Positions 7,245 through 10,656 of a stretch of DNA of 10,656 bases are shown piece by piece. The stretch is from Verrucomicrobiota bacterium (lineage in GTDB: Bacteria; Verrucomicrobiota; Verrucomicrobiia; Chthoniobacterales; UBA10450), in contig QHQU01000014.1 of the NCBI GenBank assembly GCA_003219925.1, positions 1 through 10,656 on the forward strand, given 5' to 3'. Under the pieces are notes generated by a model. The model did no database searches and had not been told where the DNA came from. It worked only from the letters and a program-made list of their open reading frames with translations. Every line of letters begins with the position of its first letter. Position 1 is the first letter of the stretch. The translations under genes and the position numbers were made by a program.

Positions 7245-7392
7245 CGTTTCCCGATCGCGTCCGTCATCCCCGAGACGCGGAGAGGTCGAGGGACCTCACG
7301 AGTGCAGAATGACTGTGCAACCGAGGCTTGCGTGCCCCAGAACCATTGGCGAGGTCCCTCGCTTGCGCTTCGGATGACGGAGCGGGGAAACG
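7245..7392. repeat. MITE-like inverted-repeat element
   Basis: Three nested inverted repeats are arranged almost symmetrically around one centre: CGTTTCCC (7245-7252) with GGGAAACG (7385-7392), CCGTCATCC (7261-7269) with GGATGACGG (7372-7380), and CGAGGGACCTC (7287-7297) with GAGGTCCCTCG (7351-7361). There is no open frame of note inside. The block fills the gap between two converging genes (unknown gene on +, glycosyltransferase on -). A non-autonomous mobile element or a folded dispersed repeat fits best. No target-site duplication was clearly identified. Confidence 0.65.
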
Positions 7393-7448
7393 CGAAAGAG
7401 TTTTGTCACAACTGCGAGTGATTGTGGAGGCGTGCTCTTTCGAAATGT

Positions 7449-7473
7449 GCAGCCGACACGGCTGCCGCTACAG
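7449..7473. repeat. Hairpin repeat, right half (copy C), overlapping a gene end
   Basis: The stem GCAGCC (7449-7454) / GGCTGC (7460-7465) with loop GACAC is followed by CGCTACAG. It matches the right half of the full element at 9129-9201 with one paired substitution in the stem. The terminal CTACAG (7468-7473), read on the minus strand, is CTG TAG: the last Leu codon and stop codon of the glycosyltransferase gene. Confidence 0.75.
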
Positions 7474-8148
7474 ATTCCGATAGCGCCGCATCAATTTGAA
7501 GAAACGCATGGTATCCCGCACCGGATTGATGCTGCTGACTTCGTCGGAGTAGACGGTCGAGATTGGAACCGATGCGACGCGATGGCCTTTCCTGCTCGCG
7601 ATGATGAGCATTTCGGTCTCGTACTCGAACCGGCTGGCGCCGCTCAGAACTTCCGGAATGATATCGCGATGCAGCATGCGAAAGCCACATTGCGTATCCG
7701 GAATCTGCTGCCCGCAGACGCGACTGATTTCGCCGCTCATGTACCGGTTCACAATCCGCCGCACCAGCGGCATCGCGCTGGTGTCGTTCATGCGCGAGCC
7801 AATGAAAATTTTCGCGTTCGACTCCGACGCGGCGCTGTCTACAAAACGCGAAATCTCTTCCGGCAAATGCTGCCCGTCGGCGTCGAGGAGCACGACGTAT
7901 TCGCTGCCGCGCTCGAGCCAATAGCGCAGCCCGGTCTTGATCGATTCACCTTTGCCGCGGTTTTGCGGGTGAATAACGACATCGACTCCGCTGGATCGCG
8001 CCCGCTCCGCCGTCGTGTCAGTTGATCCGTCATCAACCACGAGAACATTTTCCAACTGCGCCCGCGTCCGCTGCGCTACTTCACCGACGTGTTTTTCCTC
8101 TTGATAGGCGGGAATCACCGCCGCGATTCGCGAACGATCGCGTTCCAT
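7468..8148 (-). CDS. Family 2 glycosyltransferase (DPM/DPG synthase-like)
   Basis: This is a GT-A fold, GT2 family enzyme of 226 aa, probably cytoplasmic and membrane-peripheral: no membrane helix is present. In order: AAVIPAYQEEKHVGEV (nucleotide-sugar site), VVDDGSTDTT (Asp40/Asp41, counting from the GTG at 8151), HPQNRGKGESIKTGLRYW, LLDADGQH (DxD-type metal site Asp90/Asp92), IFIGSRM, IPDTQCGFRML (152-160), FEYETEMLI (acceptor-side acidic residues) and VPISTVY. This pattern is that of polyprenyl-phosphate mannose/glucose transferases, which charge a lipid carrier with a sugar; donor and acceptor here are not known. It starts at lipA's stop (TAGTGATG on the minus strand): GTG at 8151 overlaps the TAG by one base and ATG at 8148 follows, so translation is probably coupled to lipA. 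Its C-terminus ends inside a dispersed hairpin repeat. Confidence 0.88.
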   Translation of the reverse strand: MERDRSRIAAVIPAYQEEKHVGEVAQRTRAQLENVLVVDDGSTDTTAERARSSGVDVVIHPQNRGKGESIKTGLRYWLERGSEYVVLLDADGQHLPEEISRFVDSAASESNAKIFIGSRMNDTSAMPLVRRIVNRYMSGEISRVCGQQIPDTQCGFRMLHRDIIPEVLSGASRFEYETEMLIIASRKGHRVASVPISTVYSDEVSSINPVRDTMRFFKLMRRYRNL

Positions 8149-8150
8149 CA

Positions 8151-9038
8151 CTAACGAACGACGGGATGAAAATCGGCCGCATGATAGGAACTGCGCACGA
8201 GCGGACCTGAGGCGACATGTTCGAATCCTTTTTTGCGTGCAATTTCGCCGAAGAATTCGAATTGAGCGGGCGCGATATATTCAACCACCGGCAGATGTTG
8301 CGGAGTCGGGCGAAGGTATTGGCCCATGGTGAGTACCTGCACCCCCACTTCGCGCAAATCATCCATCGTTTGAAATAACTCCGATTCGGTCTCACCCAGT
8401 CCAAGCATGACGCCGCTCTTCGTCACCGCTTGTGGCGAAAGCTCTTTCGCGCGTTTCAAAACCCGCAGCGAAGTCCGGTATTTCGCACGCGAACGCACCA
8501 TCGGCGTCAGACGCTCGACCGTCTCCATGTTGTGATTGTAAATGTCGGGCGCGGCGTCGAGCACGATCTGAATGCACCAATCCCGGGCATGAAAATCGGG
8601 CACCAACACTTCGATCACAATTTTGGGGTCCATTTCGCGAATGGCACCGATGGTCCGAGCGAAGTGATTCGCGCCGCCGTCCTTCAAATCGTCGCGCGCG
8701 ACCGCGGTGATGACGACGTGTTTCAATTTCATTCGCCGCACGGCTTCGGCGACGCGTTGCGGTTCGTCTTCTTCCAGAGCAAACGGTTTCGCCGTTGTGA
8801 CCGCGCAAAATCCGCAGGCGCGTGTGCAGCGATCACCCGCGATCATCATGGTCGCTGTGCCCTGGCTCCAGCATTCCCAGCGATTCGGGCACTGCGCGCT
8901 TTCGCAAACCGTGTGCAATCGCAAATCGGAAATCAGCGCTTTCGTGGAAAAGAAAATGGGATTCGATGGCAGCCGCACTTTGATCCAGGGCGGCTTTTGG
9001 GCCTGGTGGAGCGAAGGATCAATTTTCGCGCAGGACAT
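8151..9038 (-). CDS. lipA: Lipoyl synthase
   Basis: This radical SAM enzyme inserts two sulfur atoms at C6 and C8 of the octanoyl chain on carrier domains (pyruvate and 2-oxoglutarate dehydrogenase E2, GcvH), making lipoyl groups. The protein has 295 aa, normal for the family. Both iron-sulfur sites are complete. Auxiliary cluster cysteines are 45, 50 and 56 (CESAQCPNRWEC), with the fourth ligand from the RSSY serine near the C-terminus (282-285). The radical SAM CxxxCxxC is at Cys71, Cys75, Cys78 (CTRACGFC). Other family marks are VVITAVARDDLKDGGA, YNHNMETVERL, YRTSLRVLKRAKE, KSGVMLGLGE and QVLTMGQYLRPT. The start is ATG 9038-9036; no strong Shine-Dalgarno is visible. lipB, which supplies the octanoyl group, is not in the window. 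The glycosyltransferase gene begins at its stop codon. Confidence 0.97.
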   Translation of the reverse strand: MSCAKIDPSLHQAQKPPWIKVRLPSNPIFFSTKALISDLRLHTVCESAQCPNRWECWSQGTATMMIAGDRCTRACGFCAVTTAKPFALEEDEPQRVAEAVRRMKLKHVVITAVARDDLKDGGANHFARTIGAIREMDPKIVIEVLVPDFHARDWCIQIVLDAAPDIYNHNMETVERLTPMVRSRAKYRTSLRVLKRAKELSPQAVTKSGVMLGLGETESELFQTMDDLREVGVQVLTMGQYLRPTPQHLPVVEYIAPAQFEFFGEIARKKGFEHVASGPLVRSSYHAADFHPVVR

Positions 9039-9047
9039 CGAATAAAA

Positions 9048-9078
9048 GTTACAACGTTAAAATGGTTACAAAAGTCAA
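9048..9078 (-). promoter_or_regulatory. Possible lipA control region with direct repeats
   Basis: On the minus strand TTGACT (9078-9073) resembles a -35 box, but the -10 at the right distance (GTTGTA or TTGTAA, 9055-9049) is poor and would put transcription start only a few bases before the ATG. On the plus strand GTTACAA occurs twice (9048-9054 and 9065-9071), 17 bp apart, which could be an operator. This is weakly supported. Confidence 0.22.
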
Positions 9079-9081
9079 ATT

Positions 9082-9103
9082 GCGGCCGACACGGTTGCTA
9101 CAG
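9082..9103. repeat. Hairpin repeat, right half (copy D)
   Basis: The stem GCGGCC (9082-9087) / GGTTGC (9093-9098) with loop GACAC runs into TACAG, so the end again reads CTACAG. Two pairs are G-T, so in RNA the plus-strand hairpin still forms. It lies upstream of lipA and about 25 bp before the full copy. Confidence 0.65.
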
Positions 9104-9128
9104 CCTTAGCCATAATAATGGATTGGTT

Positions 9129-9201
9129 CTGTAGGGGCGGGCGTGCCGCCCGCAAATCTGCGATCGCTGGCTTCATGCGGCCGACACGGCCGCCACTACA
9201 G
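9129..9201. repeat. Hairpin repeat, complete element (copy B)
   Basis: The element is bounded by CTGTAG (9129-9134) and CTACAG (9196-9201), a perfect 6-bp inverted terminal pair. It carries two hairpins: GCGGGC/GCCCGC with loop GTGCC (9137-9153) and GCGGCC/GGCCGC with loop GACAC (9177-9193), joined by a 23-base spacer. It lies 15 bp after the recR stop. The three other copies in the window are halves of this unit. The design resembles REP/BIME-type doublets; no transposase is nearby. Confidence 0.8.
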
Positions 9202-9216
9202 CGCGGTGGCATTTAT

Positions 9217-9822
9217 TTAAAGCTTCGTTCGTCCGGTCAGCGCTTGGTAAAGCGTGAGTTCGTCGGCCGACTCAAGGCCACCACCTGCGGGCAAGCCATG
9301 TGCAATCCTTGTTAACTTTACCGGTTTTCCTTTCAGTAACTCGACCAAATAGTTCGTGGTTGCTTCGCCTTCGACATCAGCCGCGAGCGCGAAAATAATT
9401 TCCGAGAATTTTTCGTGCTCGATTCGATCGAAGAGCTCTTTGATTCGCAAATCCTCCGGCGCGACGTGATCCAGAGGCGCAATCCGGCCGCCGAGTGCGT
9501 GGTAGCGCCCGCGAAAAGCGCTCGTTTTTTCCAGTGGAAGAATATCGGTCGGTTGTTCAACCACGCAGAGCAACTCGTTCGACCGCGAATCGTCGCGGCA
9601 AATTTCGCAAAGCTCGTCCGTTGCGAAAAAGCCACAAAGTCTACACGGATGAATCTGGGCGCGCGTTTTTGAAATCGCGGCCGCGATTTGTTCCGGCTGC
9701 TCGCGACGTGATTGGACCATCCAGAGGGCAATGCGCTCGGCCGAGCGCGGCCCGACGCCCGGCATTTGCCGTAATTGCGTGATCAAATCACGAAGCGCCT
9801 CTGGATACTCGGTCCTTTTCAA
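9217..9822 (-). CDS. recR: Recombination mediator protein RecR
   Basis: RecR works with RecO (and RecF) to load RecA onto SSB-coated single-stranded DNA at gaps, and forms a ring-shaped clamp. The protein has 201 aa, the usual length. It shows the helix-hairpin-helix MPGVGPRSAERIALWM (20-35), a four-cysteine zinc finger (Cys60, Cys63, Cys72, Cys75), a Toprim domain from about residue 83 (LLCVVEQPTDILPLEKT, YHALGGRIAPLDHV, SEIIFALAADVEGEATT) and the C-terminal TRIAHGLPAGGGLESADE with LTLYQALTGR. The start is a TTG at 9822-9820. It puts the N-terminus (YPEALRDLITQL) exactly where RecR proteins begin, and no in-frame ATG is near. The cyclase-like gene ends 31 bp upstream on the same strand, so the two may share a transcript. 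A dnaX or YbaB gene, frequent neighbours of recR, is not present. Confidence 0.96.
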   Translation of the reverse strand: MKRTEYPEALRDLITQLRQMPGVGPRSAERIALWMVQSRREQPEQIAAAISKTRAQIHPCRLCGFFATDELCEICRDDSRSNELLCVVEQPTDILPLEKTSAFRGRYHALGGRIAPLDHVAPEDLRIKELFDRIEHEKFSEIIFALAADVEGEATTNYLVELLKGKPVKLTRIAHGLPAGGGLESADELTLYQALTGRTKL

Positions 9823-9853
9823 AACTCGGATCGGCCAGTCCGACTCGGACCGG

Positions 9854-10656
9854 CTATTGCGCCGGGGATTCCATTAAATGCAGCGTGAGCGGCTCGAGGC
9901 GGCGCAGGTAAAGATTGAGCGGGGCATCTTCCTCGTGGTTCGGTCCGCGCGCCTTTTGGAATTCGCTATAGGCCTCGGCCCAGCGTTGTTCGCGGTAGAG
10001 CACGACGCCGTTCCAAAACGAATCGCGTCGCGCTACTAACTCGCTCGGCGCGTCGGCGGTAAAGGCAAGTGGCTCGTAAATTTCATGTCGCTCCTGCGCA
10101 TTAACGCCGCTGAGAAAATCGATCGGGCGCGCAACAATGGCGTTGTTGGCCAACTCAAAGGTGCGCGGCCCGATCAGTATCCGCGAGCCGTAAAAGCGAT
10201 TGGCAACGCAAAAGCGTCGGGCTAACTCAATCGGCTCGCCCAGAACAAAAATGTCCTGCTTTTCCTCTGTGGGCGCGGTAATCATCGAGCCGGAGCTGAC
10301 GCCCACATGCGCGCCGGCAGCGGCGTTCTGGCCGTTGCTGCCGCTTGAGTTCTCCGCGAACGCGCGCGCGAGATCGAAGGCGGCGCGCACCGCTTTCTCG
10401 GCGTGATCGTTCAGCGCCCCTGGAAATCCAAACACGGCAACGACCCCTTCGCCATCGGCGGCATGGAGGTAAGCGCCGGCTTCGCGCAACAGTTCAGCCG
10501 CGCGCGCGGTGAATTTTTCGCTGGCCTTCGCCACCACACCGGGCTCGTCGGTATCAGCGAGATCGTATTTATTGGCCAAATCGCACACGACCACGCTAGT
10601 TTCGAAAGCGCGTGCACCGCCGTCGAATTCCACTTCGCCGGAGCGTAAACGCGAAA
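9854..10656 (-). CDS. Class III adenylate/guanylate cyclase-like protein, C-terminal part
   Basis: The frame is open to the right edge with no stop, so the start is outside the window; the GTG at 10633 is probably internal (the preceding residues read LRSGE, as in the linker before many cyclase domains). Counting from that GTG, residues about 10-190 follow the class III cyclase homology domain: SVVVCDLANKYDLAD (metal Asp18), AADGEGVVAVFGFP, AAGAHVGVSSGSMI, DIFVLGEPIELARRF, YGSRILIGPRTFE and HEIYEPLA. A short helical tail (RRDSFWNGVVLYREQRWAEA onward) is the usual C-terminal extension of such proteins. Several key positions differ: the second metal Asp (GD in active enzymes) is Glu62, the Asp of the GDxVN motif is Glu133, and the transition-state Asn is Glu136, while the Arg (Arg140) remains. 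It may therefore be inactive, weakly active or altered in substrate. The missing N-terminus may carry a sensor such as CHASE2. Confidence 0.8.
   Translation of the reverse strand, partial: SRLRSGEVEFDGGARAFETSVVVCDLANKYDLADTDEPGVVAKASEKFTARAAELLREAGAYLHAADGEGVVAVFGFPGALNDHAEKAVRAAFDLARAFAENSSGSNGQNAAAGAHVGVSSGSMITAPTEEKQDIFVLGEPIELARRFCVANRFYGSRILIGPRTFELANNAIVARPIDFLSGVNAQERHEIYEPLAFTADAPSELVARRDSFWNGVVLYREQRWAEAYSEFQKARGPNHEEDAPLNLYLRRLEPLTLHLMESPAQ

Noticed and set aside
7406..8025. Overlapping frames on both strands across the glycosyltransferase
   Set aside because: The glycosyltransferase frame has the ordered GT2 motifs; the others are Arg/Ala-rich shadows.
8430..9134. Plus-strand frame opposite lipA
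   Set aside because: Antisense to an unmistakable lipA; no motif of its own.
5834..9201. Four related short repeats considered as a CRISPR-like array
   Set aside because: Copies are kilobases apart except two, differ in which half is present, have no regular spacers and no cas genes are nearby.

Overview
The window looks like chromosomal DNA of a free-living, GC-rich Gram-negative bacterium. The gene set (FecR and CHASE2 sensor proteins, a TolB-like/TPR membrane protein, a class III cyclase-like protein) and the short palindromic intergenic repeats suggest a soil-type member of Verrucomicrobiota. That placement is an inference from gene content and style, not from a marker gene, and Acidobacteriota-like lineages are not excluded. 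No rRNA, tRNA, CRISPR array, phage gene or transposase was seen.

Left part (1-2696): a FecR-domain exported protein, cut by the left edge, is read leftward. A CHASE2 sensor histidine kinase is read rightward from the same short AT-rich interval. Together they look like an envelope-sensing pair. A palindromic repeat (2699-2771) separates the kinase from a convergent, leftward gene for a membrane-anchored TolB-like/TPR protein (2813-4774). Divergent from that gene is a RarD-type EamA permease (4867-5820).

Middle part (5821-7473): after the permease lies half of a hairpin repeat. It is followed by a membrane-anchored protein with a clear MsrB (SelR) fold signature but no cysteine anywhere and an Arg in place of the substrate-pocket Trp, so it is probably not a methionine sulfoxide reductase. 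Close behind is a conserved-looking gene of unknown function. The gap after it carries a roughly 150-bp inverted-repeat element resembling a MITE, then a hairpin half-repeat that supplies the stop codon of the next (leftward) gene.

Right part (7468-10656): all genes are leftward. In transcription order they are a class III cyclase-like protein (cut by the right edge, with substitutions at several catalytic positions), recR, then lipA (lipoyl synthase) with a family 2 glycosyltransferase starting at its stop codon. A complete copy of the hairpin repeat and another half copy lie between recR and lipA. The repeat stems vary between copies by paired substitutions, so structure rather than sequence appears to be conserved.

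The most interesting items are the cysteine-free MsrB-like protein, the degenerate cyclase, the covarying hairpin repeat family with one copy fused to a gene end, and the divergent FecR/CHASE2-kinase pair.
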